DNA of 62,000 nucleotides from Mesostigma viride. Taxonomy: Eukaryota > Streptophyta > Mesostigmatophyceae > Mesostigmatales > Mesostigmataceae. Positions 21,910-32,345 of this stretch are shown here, piece by piece. The translations under genes were made by a program, and so were the position numbers. The stretch spans positions 1,140,656 through 1,202,655 of the forward strand of contig RPFO01000392.1 of the NCBI GenBank assembly GCA_009746045.1, in the 5' to 3' direction. The notes beneath the pieces are model-generated. The model worked only from the letters and a program-made list of their open reading frames with translations. It made no database searches and had not been told where the DNA came from. Positions within the stretch are counted from its first letter, which is position 1. Each line of letters starts with the position of its first letter.

Positions 21910-22018
21910 CTGCCATATGGGGGGGGGGGGGGAGGGGGGGGGAGGAGGGGGGGGGGGGGGGGGGGGAAGGGGGGGGGGGGGGGGGAAGGAGGGGGGAGAG
22001 GGGGAGGGGGGGGGGGGG
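21910..22018. repeat. Poly-G / GGGGA tract in an intron
   Basis: About 100 nearly pure G bases, interrupted by single A or AA, lie directly upstream (coding-strand sense: C-rich) of the acceptor at 21910 of the phosphatase gene. On the coding strand it acts as an extreme polypyrimidine tract; on the other strand it can form G-quadruplexes. Exact length is doubtful because such tracts assemble poorly. Confidence 0.85.
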
Positions 22019-24127
22019 CATGGCCAACGGGAACGATACGGAAGGGCATGCAAATTAGGGGCACTTGTTGAATAGATAACATCAATATCAATTTTTTATG
22101 TATATCTACCATGCATCAGGAGGGGGCAAAGCACGGATAAACACAAGTATTAAGAAAGTGCTATTGGTGGGCCCCACTGGGGCTAGCGTTTGTGGGCAAT
22201 TATGGGGGCTGGCTCAAAGTGGGATGGTTGGCCAGGGTTGCGTTTTCTTTGCAACCAGCAGGACGGGAGATGCAGGTGAGAACATAGGCACCGCTTTGCA
22301 AGGCCGAGTCTTGACTGTCATTGTGCCTAACATATGCTGGGGAAGACAACTGCGTGGTTTGCAGAGCAAATATGGCTCGTGAGCTGGTAAAACAGCTCGG
22401 GCTTGTAAGGAAAAAGTACGAGGCCAGCTATGTAAACAGACTCCATCGGGTGCCAAAGTAGTATGTTGAGCTCACGCAAAATGACCCTACATTCCGCGAG
22501 TTGTTGTTTTCACCCAAACATTGAGGGCCAAGAAAGCATATCATAGTGTAGCTGCAGCGATGGCTGGGCTGCTCCGAAAGCACTACTCACGAGCATGAAG
22601 CCGGAGTATGATAGGGCGTTGTGAGCGCATGGCGACCATACATATGAACGCTAGAAGAACTTGTTTACATTTTCTCTGTTGAAGTCAAGCGAACTCGACA
22701 AGAGAACCAACATAGCAAGGCATTCGTTCCCAATTGATGATCGACTCTCCCACTACTTCCCTCATACATAGCAGTCTTCCCCACCGTTTATGATCTTGGT
22801 ATAGTCAAGATAAGAAGTACCTACCGGCTCGAACCAAATAATAGGTGTTGTACAGCGAAGTTGGCGGGAACTGGATAAGGCCACTCGCCGATGCAGGCTT
22901 TGACAACGTCGACCAGTCAGTGAAGGAAACTGCCACCACGGCTCCACAAAACAATCTTCTTGAATGGTCGAAGGCCGGTTCTTTCTCCGGCATGTGTGAT
23001 CCCTGTTGAACGTTGTGTTCTCCTAGACGTGTTGTTTCGGAAAGCGATCTGATTACGGGAATGGTCGCAAATTTACGCCTGCAGCGTTGAGGAAGCTTTG
23101 CAATTTTGACCTCGAAAGGCTTAGAAAATCCCTCCCGGCTTATCGACAGCAGCTGCACGCCATGTATGCTCGCTGTGCACGCCATAATTGGGATGAAAAA
23201 CGCCACACTGACGAAGTCCTAATACCCTCCCCAGGTCAAAGTATCAAAACAACCGTGAGCATTTCCGTGAAGATAAAAAATACAAGGTTTTAGATCTATG
23301 CTCCCATCATTAAACAATCAGACATTATGAAAGCCTAGGCAGCAACGATGAGAATCGGATGGCGGTTAACTTGTCGTGAGCAGAAACTGCCTGTCACAGT
23401 GAGCACGACGGCCTGAGCCCTGCCCAAATATCCATCGCCGAGGTGGCATCGAGAAACAATCGACACTTTGGTCGGCACAGCTGTCGGCACTTCGACGCAT
23501 GTGTAGAATCCGCGCTGCGAAACACTGCACTAATTGTGGCGACCGAAACTGCAATGTAGTGGCACGCCGCGTCACTTCGAGACAGCAGCCTGAACTTCGC
23601 AGTCCCCAAATGGTTCAAAAACCAATTAAATGAATTCCGTACATGTCGTCACGAGACGAAGTGGTAATAACTGGAGGCTGCCTTTTCTCGATTGCTCGTT
23701 CCCGTACATGGATGCCGGATGGAACTTGCCATCTGGGAGAACGGACGGCATGCCGGCCGCTTTTGAAAATTTAATCTTGCATGGACTTTTTGCAGGTGTG
23801 CAGGTCGGTGAATACAGGAAACCGAGGTACAAGCGCTTGACAAATGACTAACCATATTCGCATTTAACACACCCGCGACAGAACAAGGTTTACGAACACT
23901 TCCGCGCTAACATCAGCGGCGATCCCCGTTTGGCAACGGCTGGCTTTTACAGCGCAGTAACAAATGCCATCGCTTTATTTGTTGCCAGGCTAGAAAACTA
24001 GTGCAAGTCACCCGGAAATCGCGGCTCCCTGGCATCAAGTCTTGTGTATGCTGGCGGTTTGCCTTGGGTACTTCCGGTCAGCTCTGTCTTCATCTGGCAT
24101 GTTTGCGAGGCGCACATAGTGAACATT
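22019..24127. other. Intergenic or intronic stretch, no supported gene
   Basis: The upstream exons of the phosphatase gene should lie in the right-hand part of its neighbourhood, but I could not identify them. The open frames here are short and without motifs. No repeat shared with the rest of the window was noticed. Confidence 0.4.
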
Positions 24128-25240
24128 ATGGATCCTGCGGATCCCAAAGGTAAAGGAATTCAACATCGTGGCCCTCCTCATGGCCAGGGAAAGCATTGGC
24201 GCAAACGTCCGCCTCCAGCGCCGAGACGTGACCGGGAGGCAACAACTTTGACACAACGTGACCGAGGAGGACCTGCGGATGGCGGAGATGCTAACCCGGT
24301 GATGATAGTGGATCGAAATGGTGTGCCGCATGTTTGGGAAGCGCACGAAGGACCGAGGAAAAAGAAATGGAAAGGGAATCGACGAAAGTACGTGCGCGAA
24401 TCTGTTTCTTTTGCTAACCTAGAATCTCATTTGTTTCGATTAGTGTTTGCATGATTAGTTGCTGGCTGTGATGCTCATTGCACCTCTTTTATCTGCTCAC
24501 GATTCCACGTGGCGTCGCCTTGCAGGAAGAGGTCTGAAGAGGTGCCTTCGTTGTCGGCGTTGAGAAAAGAAAACGCAGCAAAGGCTCGTCGGTTCTACCG
24601 CAAGGAAGGAGCCCGCTCTTTTCCCGAGACACCAGGGATCCCCAAGACGCACCCCCGGGCGCCCGAGAACACAACGCAAGCGTTGATGCGGTATAGCAAG
24701 CTCGTGGCATCGCCGCCTTCCGACATACCGCCCATGCCTGGGTCCCCCCCTGCCGAGAAAATCAGCCAATGGACGAGCGGATACGAGGACCTGGATGAAG
24801 ACGCAAGCCCCTTTAACCTGGACGTGTTTGGCACGTTCGAGGGCAAGATCCGAAAGACCGCGGTCACGCCCGACCTGCGCCGGAGCAGCGAGTCATCTGA
24901 CGAGTCAGGCGAGGAGAGCGGCGAGAGCGAGGGGGAGAGCGAGAGCGACGGCGTGGAGGACTTTGAACTGGTCAGCGGTAGCCCCCCAGAGGGCCACGAG
25001 GGTGCCACGACAGAGGATCCGTCCACGGTGTCGAAAATGCAGACACTGTTGGAAGAGAGGCAGGAGTTGCTGCGGCGGCTGGCGGTGGTGGAGCGCGCAC
25101 TGCACGAGGCCAAGCGGTTTAAGGAGGAGGGCCGTGAGGAGAGGGGGAGCGAGGAGGGTCAGCTCGGTACAGGCGACAGGTGTTGCGAGCAAGCGATGGC
25201 GGATGCGTTGCCCATGGAAATGCACACGACCGCGCAGTGA
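24128..25240 (+). CDS. Two-exon gene, unknown acidic protein with C-terminal coiled coil
   Basis: Exon 1 (24128-24387) starts at ATG 24128 and ends at donor AAA|GTACGTG. Exon 2 (24526-25240) follows acceptor TTGCAG and ends at TGA. The join keeps frame (reading KKRSEEVPSL) and gives 324 residues. Residues 1-85 are basic and Pro-rich (RKRPPPAPRRDRE, RKKKWKGNRR). The middle has ordered short blocks (NAAKARRFYRKEGARSFPET, ISQWTSGYEDLDEDASPFNL). A strongly acidic Ser/Glu/Asp run follows (SESSDESGEESGESEGE), then a probable coiled coil (MQTLLEERQELLRRLAVVER). A basic N-terminus with acidic and coiled-coil parts fits a nuclear or scaffold protein, but no known domain is recognised. An in-frame GTG upstream (24044) is not a likely start. 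Confidence 0.7.
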
Positions 25241-27479
25241 TGGATGCTGCCCCACGCATTTGCCACATGCCTCACCCATATGCTGCCATCTGCCCCATGC
25301 ACGCTGCCACTTGGTTGAACCCGTCTGGCTTTCGCCGCTTGGTTGACACCATATGCTGGCACCCGCCTGGAGGATGCTGCATGGAGCTGCTGAGAGGAGG
25401 ACACTGCTCAAAGAATGTCGCCCTGAGGATGCTGCGTAGTGGATAGTGGGCCGTAGGATACACCGCGGTTGACACGTTGGTGCGTTTGGTCGTGATGCAG
25501 TGTCATTCTCTGTGCGGCGGCTATTGAGCCATCACGTGCCCCCATGAGGCTGCAGTGGCCTTCTTTGGGTCGCTTCTTTAGGGCGCGCCCCCTCAATGCG
25601 GCAAGCATAACTACAGCACGTGACTGCACCATGGTCACCCTTAAGTCCTGGCAGGGTATTGGATGCGATCAGCTCGGGTGGCCACGATCCAACGAGACGA
25701 CCGCCTTAGTTGGATTAGACATGCCGAACCCCTTGTAAAATACCTATCGTGTGCTGGTCCGTTTCAGATGCCCGGCAAAGGGTGTCATTTGTTCCCACAC
25801 GGCTCTGCGGGGGTTGTTGCGTTTGCCAACATCATGGGCACATGCCACCGGGTGCATATGAGCAGGGCAGTGGGACGCGGGTCCTCATGCGGCTGGGTGG
25901 GCATGCCCCACACCAGTTGGGCAGGTCAGGAAGGTCTGCTGATGCCCTACAGTTGGTCAGCAGCGGCTTCAAGTCCGCTATGCTGCAATAACGAAGATGT
26001 ATGTGGCGTCATCATGGCTTTTGCCGCACCGTCGTGGCGTGGTCCAGCAGCAAGTAACCTCGGCTGGACGCATGGGGCATGTGCCACCTGGTTGCGCCAA
26101 GCACCTGGCGGCACCTGCCCTGCCCCATAGTGGGCCGGCACGTCCTGGCCCCAAGCGCCACCTACAAGCACCATGCATGTGGCGTTGGCCGTGACAGGGT
26201 AAGTGGTGCGCCCATGGTCACTGTACCGGTGTTGCATGCCCGTGCTCTGTGCACCGGTATAATGTGCAGACAAGCGCATTGTACCCGTATTGTGCGACCG
26301 TGGTGATTGTAGCACTGTGGAGTGCAGCCACGTCGTTGTACGAGTATGGTAGTGATGCACAGGACACACTCACCGTTTGCACTTGCATACACAGTGCGTA
26401 CAGTCCTGGGATGGGCAATCTAGGCGTGGCGCCCAGGGCAGGCACACTGTTCAAGCTCTCAAAGCAGCTTTTTGACAGTATAAGCCCCCTATCTCTTTCC
26501 CGAACAAGCTGTCTTGAATCGGCAACGTCCTGTTGGCCAGGTTGTAAACGTGCTGATGCGGGCATGATCATGCATATCTCCGGTGGTGCTCCGTTCTGCC
26601 CCCTCTGTGGCCTCTGCTCCCTCTACCTGCCCCTGCTAGCGCGGCTACCATAGGTTGGTTCATAGGTTGGTTCATACCGCTTGCCATGGTATGATAGAGA
26701 CTGGCAGTGGAACTGGCAGTAGTCCTGTGGCTGGTTGGCATTCTTTTGTTCGTCACACGCTTTTCGTGCCATGTGATTCCGATTTCATGCAAAAGGCCCT
26801 TAAGCAGAAGGCCCTCAGTTACTACTGGCGCTCTGATTGGCTGGGACGATCGTTTCCCATGACACAGGAGTACTACAGAGTGTAGGGACATTATCTTTTG
26901 GGGGGGCTGATCGTGGCCAGGAATTGTAATTCTTGCGTGTTGTCTGCGGTATGGGTACTGCTGGGCTTACCGAATTTCTGAGGTAACCAAGTGGTTGACA
27001 CTGTGGTGTGCTCGACATGCTGCTTTCGATTCTGCGGTCTCTGCAGGCAGCAAGAGTTTCTTCCGATAAGGAGCACCTCATACGCCGGCTGATGCAGCAG
27101 TTATTTTGGGCAATCCCACACGAGATTTATTTCTCCCAGCTGCTTTACATATTTGACATGCTTATTTAATATTCATTCGCCATTCTGGGGAAACTTGGTG
27201 CATTTCATCCATGATGTTTTCCCATGGGAAGAAAGATTGACACTGGTCACCAGCATCGATACATTTGATACCCAGCATGCTAGTTCTGTAGTGCTCATAC
27301 TGTCAATGGCTACCAGCATGCTACCAGCATGCTAGACAAGACCTAGGGTCGAGGGCACCATAGATATAGAGTTAGATTGTTTTTTGTAGATAGATTAGAC
27401 CGGTAGGATTGCATGTACCCATCCATCCATCGCCCGGGGTTAATGCAAGCGTTAGCTAATTGCTCATGAATGCACCCGT
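25241..27479. other. Intergenic stretch, no supported gene
   Basis: Short CAT/CCA-rich local repeats occur (for example 25250-25320 and 26650-26690), and near 27290-27340 CTACCAGCATG is repeated. The part 27380-27450 resembles 36645-36720 (GTAGATAGATTAGACCGGTA followed by an ATCC run), so it is probably a LINE 3'-region relic. No coding region with motifs was found. Confidence 0.45.
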
Positions 27480-27596
27480 GCGGTCTTGCTATAGGGAGCC
27501 GCGGAGGGACCAACTCGCAGAGGTCATTAATAAATTAAAGCGCGCGAAGCGGGACCTGTTCAAGGTCCTTGTCCTCCCGGTTCTCACGTACTGTAT
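27480..27596 (+). pseudogene. LINE RT-thumb fragment, left part
   Basis: The plus strand reads KRAKRDLFKVLVLPVLTYC, matching LINE A's MLFKVLVLTVLTYGAEAW block. It is cut at TACTGTAT by the half-LINE insertion and continues at 29615-29680, where a neighbouring frame gives ERWTLEVNLKKN. The last 11 bases (27586-27596) are the target duplication. Confidence 0.7.
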
Positions 27597-27616
27597 TAAT
27601 TAATTAATTAATTAAA

Positions 27617-28015
27617 CTCGTGCTCCCGTTGGGGAGTCACGGAGCACCGAAGTGCTTTTAATCCCTGTGTGTGCACTACAGGAGAAAGGGCAGAGACCCC
27701 CAGTCTCCTTCATGCCAAAGGCATGCCACAGCTGCAATCGGGCGCGGCTAGCTAAAAGGACAGGCTAACGATCCGGCAAACTGTGGGTGCAATAAGACCC
27801 ATGTGAGCATATCATAGCAAGGAGCGTGGGCAAGTAATCTGAACATAGCCAGGGCGTAGCATGGCTGTACTAGGACTAGGCTAAGGCTATGGCTGGTTGT
27901 GTACCGTGCGTTGGCGGCACGTGACTAGGTGTGTTGGCACAGCTAGGCAACATTCTAGGCATGGCTGCCTTAGCGGCAGTGACGCCAATGGTTACAAGCT
28001 AGGGCTATTGCTATT
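27617..28015 (-). repeat. LINE 3' UTR, matching 31261-31690
   Basis: About 400 bp nearly identical to 31261-31690 in opposite orientation, ending in the hairpin and (TTAA) tail. It links the half-LINE and the truncated insert at 31261 to one family. Confidence 0.9.
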
Positions 28016-29383
28016 CTAGCCCGCTGGGGGCGTCCACATCTTGTGGTTGATCATCAGGTCCCCGCCCCTCCAGTACACCTTGGGCTTCTGGGGGTCCTGC
28101 TTATGGCGGAGGTACGTATTCCGGCCACAGGTCGCGTCGCTGCTGTTGCTGAGCGGGGGTGAGGTCGTCATCCAGCGTCCAGGTGAGGTCGTGCAACCGC
28201 TTGCGACGAGAGAGGAACCGCTGCTTATCCTCAGAGGAGGGGAAGGTGAGTAGGACTGGTGGGGGGCCGCCTTGTCCCGTGAGTGGGGAAGGCGGTGGCA
28301 CCCACGCAGTTCTACCTCACCGACCAGGCCCATGAGGGTAAGAAGCTGGTTCTTGAGCTCGTCAGCAAGAGAGGTTGACGTCTCACCTGGCTTCTGGGGG
28401 AAGCGACGTAGCACCACTCGGCACTCGCGGCGAGCGCGGTCGGTGACCTCCCGTTGCTGGGCCTGGCGGTGGTCCTCCAGCTCCTGGAGCTTTGTGGCGA
28501 TGGCGTCGGTGGTGGAGGCGGTCGCTGACCGCAGCAGGTCCGCGTAGGAGAGCGGCGGGAGGTCGCCAGCATCCTGCCGGGGTGGCTGGGATGCAATGGT
28601 GGCCGTCTGCTCCGCTATCTTGGGGACCTGTGTGGCCAGGGCCTCGGTGTGGGCGGTGATGGCCTCAAGCTTCTTCAGGAGCACGCCACACTTGCCCTCC
28701 ACCTGGTCAAGGCGAGAGACAAGTGCAGCATGCGTTTCCGAAGCCTGCGCCGTGGTGTGTAGCACCGTGGACTGGGGTTGTAGCTTGTGGACGACCTTGG
28801 TTTCCACGTTGGAGACCCGGGCCTCGACCTTGTTGAGCGTGGTGTTCAGCGATGTCAGCTGCTCGGCCAGCGGCCAGGTCACGTGCTCCTCCAGCACTGC
28901 GCGGATGTCATCCTTGCCGAGGGAGGAAGCCGATGGGGCTGCCGGCTGTGCGGGGGCTGGGGTGCGGAGCGTTCTGGTGATGTCGCCGAGGCGGATCTGG
29001 AATTGGCTGGTCAGGATAATCAGGCGTTGTTGTACTTCGTCCAAAGCATAGAGCCAGGACATGTCTCCATTGTAGTCGATAGCCGCCCCCACCTTCTTGG
29101 GCACGAAGAGCTTCCGCTCCTGTTCGAGGAACTGGAGAACCTCGATGCATGCCTGCGGCGACAATTCTTGCCACCGGGTGAAGGAGAATCGTCGGTCGCC
29201 GGGGAGGAACTCGCTCCATTTTCGATCGTGGCAGGGTTTCTTGGGCTCAGGCGAGGCGCTTGGCGAGGGTTTGGCGGGTAAGCCTGTCGGCTGAACAATG
29301 GCGAGGGCGAGAGGGTTGGGCTGGGCGCTGGGAAGCTGTGCCAGCTCCTTTTCCAGCCCTCGTTTTGCTTTGGTAGTCGTCAT
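28016..29383 (-). CDS. LINE ORF1 protein (coiled coil plus RNA-binding C-terminal domain), frameshifted
   Basis: ATG at 29383. Residues 1-75 are Pro/Lys-rich. About residues 75-180 are folded-looking (SFTRWQELSPQACIEVLQFL, VQQRLIILTSQFQIRLGD). Residues ~185-300 are a long helical coiled coil (NTTLNKVEARVSNVETKV and following). The C-terminal part is L1-ORF1p-like, with RRECRVVLRRFPQK, then in a shifted frame PPPVLLTFPSSEDKQRFL and DLTPAQQQQRRDLWPEY, the pattern of transposase-22/L1 ORF1 proteins. The shift is one base in a C-run near 28262-28267 and could be a sequencing error. The last ~80 residues of the continuous frame are therefore probably out of frame. It would bind LINE RNA as a trimer. 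Confidence 0.8.
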   Translation of the reverse strand: MTTTKAKRGLEKELAQLPSAQPNPLALAIVQPTGLPAKPSPSASPEPKKPCHDRKWSEFLPGDRRFSFTRWQELSPQACIEVLQFLEQERKLFVPKKVGAAIDYNGDMSWLYALDEVQQRLIILTSQFQIRLGDITRTLRTPAPAQPAAPSASSLGKDDIRAVLEEHVTWPLAEQLTSLNTTLNKVEARVSNVETKVVHKLQPQSTVLHTTAQASETHAALVSRLDQVEGKCGVLLKKLEAITAHTEALATQVPKIAEQTATIASQPPRQDAGDLPPLSYADLLRSATASTTDAIATKLQELEDHRQAQQREVTDRARRECRVVLRRFPQKPGETSTSLADELKNQLLTLMGLVGEVELRGCHRLPHSRDKAAPHQSYSPSPPLRISSGSSLVASGCTTSPGRWMTTSPPLSNSSDATCGRNTYLRHKQDPQKPKVYWRGGDLMINHKMWTPPAG

Positions 29384-29585
29384 AGCTGGTCACGTGCGTA
29401 ACTTTGGCAATACTGCGTTTCAGCCGTAACCGATTATACTGGCGTGTGCGTCTGAAAAAAGCGCATCGAATGCAAATGGTCTGACCAAATTTGGGGCTCA
29501 GACGCAAAAGATCTGAGCTCCGCCGTCAGCCATACCGCCGTCAGCCATTTTCACGTGAGAAAAGACATGATTTGACGTACTGTAT

Positions 29586-29614
29586 CAAGGAGACAACCAG
29601 CGCAGGCCAGAAAT
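29586..29614. repeat. ~30-bp retro-insertion, copy a
   Basis: A 29-bp unit (CAAGGAGACAACCAGCGCAG and on to GCCAGAAAT) is flanked by CTGTAT on both sides (29580-29585 and 29615-29620). It lies in the LINE thumb fragment at the half-LINE junction. Confidence 0.75.
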
Positions 29615-29700
29615 CTGTATGGCGGCGAGAGGTGGACCCTCGAAGTCAACCTCAAGAAAAATTAGCTTGACCGGCCCGGCGCGGTGGTGATGTATTCGTA

Positions 29701-29732
29701 GATCAAGGAGACAACCAGCGCAGGCCAGAAAT
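29701..29732. repeat. ~30-bp retro-insertion, copy b
   Basis: A 32-bp copy of the same unit is flanked by a 15-bp perfect direct repeat GGTGATGTATTCGTA (29686-29700 and 29733-29747). Confidence 0.85.
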
Positions 29733-29747
29733 GGTGATGTATTCGTA

Positions 29748-30349
29748 TGGGCGCAGGCCTCCCGTAAGGAAGGCATCGCAGAGGCGACCCTGGTACGTGG
29801 AAGAGCTGCTTGCACATTTCAATAAGCGAGGCGTGCGATCCCCAAAACACGTAGCTCAGGATTCGGTCGTGATTGAGCTTGTCAAAAAAGCCGGGCTGGC
29901 TGGCGTCAGAGTCCTCCTCTTTCCAGCGCGGCTCGGCAGGGCGACTGCGCTTGGGCTCACCGGCGACGCTGCTGGCGCCAGAGGCGAGCCCGGGGGGCGG
30001 TGCGACCACTAGTGCTTGGCTAGCACTTGGCGCGCCGCTGCCTTCAGGGCCGGAGGGCGAAGCTGCAGCCGGCCAGAGCTGCAGATGTATATTCAGGGCT
30101 TAGCGCAGCCGCCAGGCTGCGTTGCGCAGAGGAGCGTTTGCTCGTCATGATCAATATTGCGTGATAGCTTCGGAAAAATATATCAGCGTGTGCATCTTAG
30201 AAAGACGAAGCGATTGTGATATTCACAGCCGAGTTTGGTGCCCAAACGTACGTGAAAGTTATGAGCTCCGCCGTCAGCCATGGCTACCAGCTCGTGGCTC
30301 GTGGCTCGTTTTAGTGCACATGTGTGTGTGTGTGTGTGTGTGTGTTTTC
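29748..30349. other. Stretch with a weak F-box-like reading, no firm gene
   Basis: On the minus strand (about 29960-29800) a frame reads QPGFFDKLNHDRILSYVFWG followed by SHASLIEMCKQLFHV, loosely like an F-box helix set. It lacks neighbouring domains, and no gene structure was resolved. A (GT)n run lies at 30320-30345 next to the LINE B 3' end. Confidence 0.3.
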
Positions 30350-30565
30350 AACCTGGTTGGTCCAAGCTAAGTGCCCTACTACTTGCAGTCTACGCTGCTT
30401 GACGGTGCTGGTAATTATTGGCATGCCGAGGTACAAGTCCCCCTTGCGAACGTGTGTGGCATAGCGGCCCACACGGAAAATCATGACCGCAGCATGTTGG
30501 CGACCGTACCGTCCAGCTTTTCGCAAGGTCGGCTGTGAGGGTTCGTGCACGTCTCGGCCCCATAC

Positions 30566-30598
30566 CAAGGAGACAACCAGCTAGCGCAGGCCAGAAAT
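30566..30598. repeat. ~30-bp retro-insertion, copy c
   Basis: A 33-bp unit with a four-base internal duplication (CTAGCG) is flanked by CCATAC/CCATAC. The uninterrupted LINE A sequence at about 11238-11250 (CGGCGCCATACGTGAG) shows the empty site. Confidence 0.8.
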
Positions 30599-31260
30599 CC
30601 ATACGTGAGAATTACAGGGAGGACCAGCCGACCAAGACCTTAATCAGGTCGATCCTGTTTCTCTAGCTTGCCCAAGGGCTTGCGCCACAAGCTAGGCCCT
30701 GTACTGGCGTAAAGCGTGCCAGGCGCGAGGGAAATACGATATGGTCTACGTCAGCGTCGCAGCTGGGCAGTGGTAAGCTGCCCAGCAGCTTGACGCGATC
30801 TCAGTACTGGACGCGAGAGCCATCAAGAAGGCCCTAAAGGTCGGGCAGTGGATGAGTGAGCCCAACGTACCGCCATGGCCTCGGTCTTAGATTGCTAACC
30901 TCTAGTCCTACCCGACGCGGGCTTCCATAGCTAGCCAGGCAGTCGAGCCATGTAGTCCGTACGTGTACGTGGTCCATGCATGTCCTCAAAGAGGGTGGTG
31001 TCATCGGCATACATAATTTCCGCTAGCCTGATCTCCGTGTCTAGCTACCCCTCCGTGCCAGAAATGGTTGGCGACCTGCACGTTCCTGGGTTCCCGGCCT
31101 GCCCACCACGCAAGCAAACCGCTTGTGCGCATGCGCCTGGATCATCACGTATTCGACCACAATAATGAATAGGTATGGCGACATGGCAAGAGCACGCAGC
31201 CCTGCCATACACCCTTCTGAAGAGGGCATATGGCGGCGAGGACCCGGGTAAGAAGTGCGC

Positions 31261-31690
31261 CTAGTGTTGAATAGCAATAGCCCTAGCTTGTAACCATTGG
31301 AGTCACTGTCGCTAAGGCAGCCATGCCTAGAATGTTTGCCTAGCTGTGCCAACAAACCTAGTCACGTGCCGCCAACGCACGGTACACAACCAGCCATAGC
31401 CTTAGCCTAGTTCTAGTACAGCCATGCTACGCCCTCGCTATGTTCAGATTACTTGCCCACGCTCCTTGCTATGACATGCTCACACGGGTCTTATTGCACC
31501 CACAGTTTGCCGGATCGTTAGCCTGTCCTTTTAGCTAGCCGCGCCCGATTGCAGCTGTGGCATGCCTTTGGCATGAAGGAGACTGGGGGTCTCTGCCCTT
31601 TCTCCTGTAGTGCACACACAGGGATTAAAAGCACTTCGGTGCTCCGTGACTCCCCAACGGGAGCACGAGTTTAATTAATTAATTAATTAA
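31261..31690 (+). mobile_element. 5'-truncated LINE 3' end inserted in LINE B
   Basis: A 430-bp plus-strand insert consists of the 3' UTR found at 27617-28015 (minus there), ending in the hairpin and a (TTAA) repeat tail. The 9-bp duplication GAAGTGCGC flanks it (31252-31260 and 31691-31699). The related LINE C sequence near 37078-37090 (GTAAGAAGTGCGCACC) shows the empty site. Typical of target-primed reverse transcription with 5' truncation. Confidence 0.9.
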
Positions 31691-32179
31691 GAAGTGCGCA
31701 CCCAGACGTGGTGGACCCTTCATACAGGTTGCGAATGACAGCAATGAGGGGCTGGAAGGGAATCCGGAGCAGAGCGAGGATGCCCCACAGCGCAGACCAA
31801 AACCAAGTCGAAGGCTTTGATGAAGCCCACGTACCAGTACAAGGTGCAAAGGGGACTCGCCAGGTTGCAGGCGGTGCAGTTCTTCCACGTACAAGGCGGC
31901 AAGGAGCGAAGAGCGCTTACAAGTATACTGTGTTGCGGCCAGGATGAAAGCCGAGCTGAGTCTCGCTGAGGTGGCCATCCAAGGCCCAGTGGCAGGCGGT
32001 TAAATTCAGGACGAGCCGCATCAGAAGCTTTTAAGGGGTGCGCTTTGAATGCACATTGTGAGCCAGCTGTAGGTGCCAGGGTTGACCGGCGGGCGAACCT
32101 TTGTTCTTGTCCAGCACCGTGCGAAAACTGTGTCGCCAGGCCACCGGGGGCGGTTGCGATGACATCAGAAGACAGTTGC

Positions 32180-32253
32180 ATATCAAGGAGACAACCAGCG
32201 CAGGCCAGAAATCGGGAGAATCCGGACCATGGTAGCTCAAGAATCCGGACCAT
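32180..32253. repeat. Short interspersed repeat, 74-bp insertion
   Basis: This is a longer version of the ~30-bp unit (through GGGAGAATCCGGACCATGG), flanked by GTTGCA (32174-32179 and 32254-32259). The empty site is visible in LINE C at about 37553-37575. Confidence 0.75.
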
Positions 32254-32345
32254 GGTTGCACATGTCCCGTCGAAGAGCAGCATGGCCCCAGTGTCCTCAA
32301 ACTTGGCGCGAGTTTCACGACTGCGGCAGTAGCGCAGGCGCGGGC

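Larger units (their letters stand above)
27597..29574 (-). mobile_element. Half-LINE: ORF1 and 3' UTR only
   Basis: The element is 1978 bp on the minus strand: a 5' leader of about 190 bp, ORF1, then directly a ~400-bp 3' UTR with the CTCCC-CAAC-GGGAG hairpin and a tail of (TTAA) repeats at 27597-27616. The 11-bp target duplication ACGTACTGTAT flanks it exactly (27586-27596 and 29575-29585). ORF2 (endonuclease and RT) is wholly absent. Because both ends and the duplication are intact, it appears to have inserted in this form, mobilised by the machinery of a full LINE. The insertion site is the RT-thumb region of another LINE. Confidence 0.85.
30350..32345 (-). mobile_element. LINE B fragment (RT to C-terminus), interrupted
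   Basis: A minus-strand LINE copy related to LINE A. It has RT core frames at 32345-31700, with fragments of the FIKAFDL type. The catalytic turn MYADDTTLFED is at about 31015-30983, a YGAET block near 30555, and RRLQVVGHLAW near 30400. It is decayed by many frame breaks. Three later insertions sit in it: a 5'-truncated LINE 3' end (31261-31690), a ~33-bp unit (30566-30598) and a 74-bp unit (32180-32253). Intact counterparts at 11222-11257 and 37550-37590 confirm the junctions. Confidence 0.8.
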
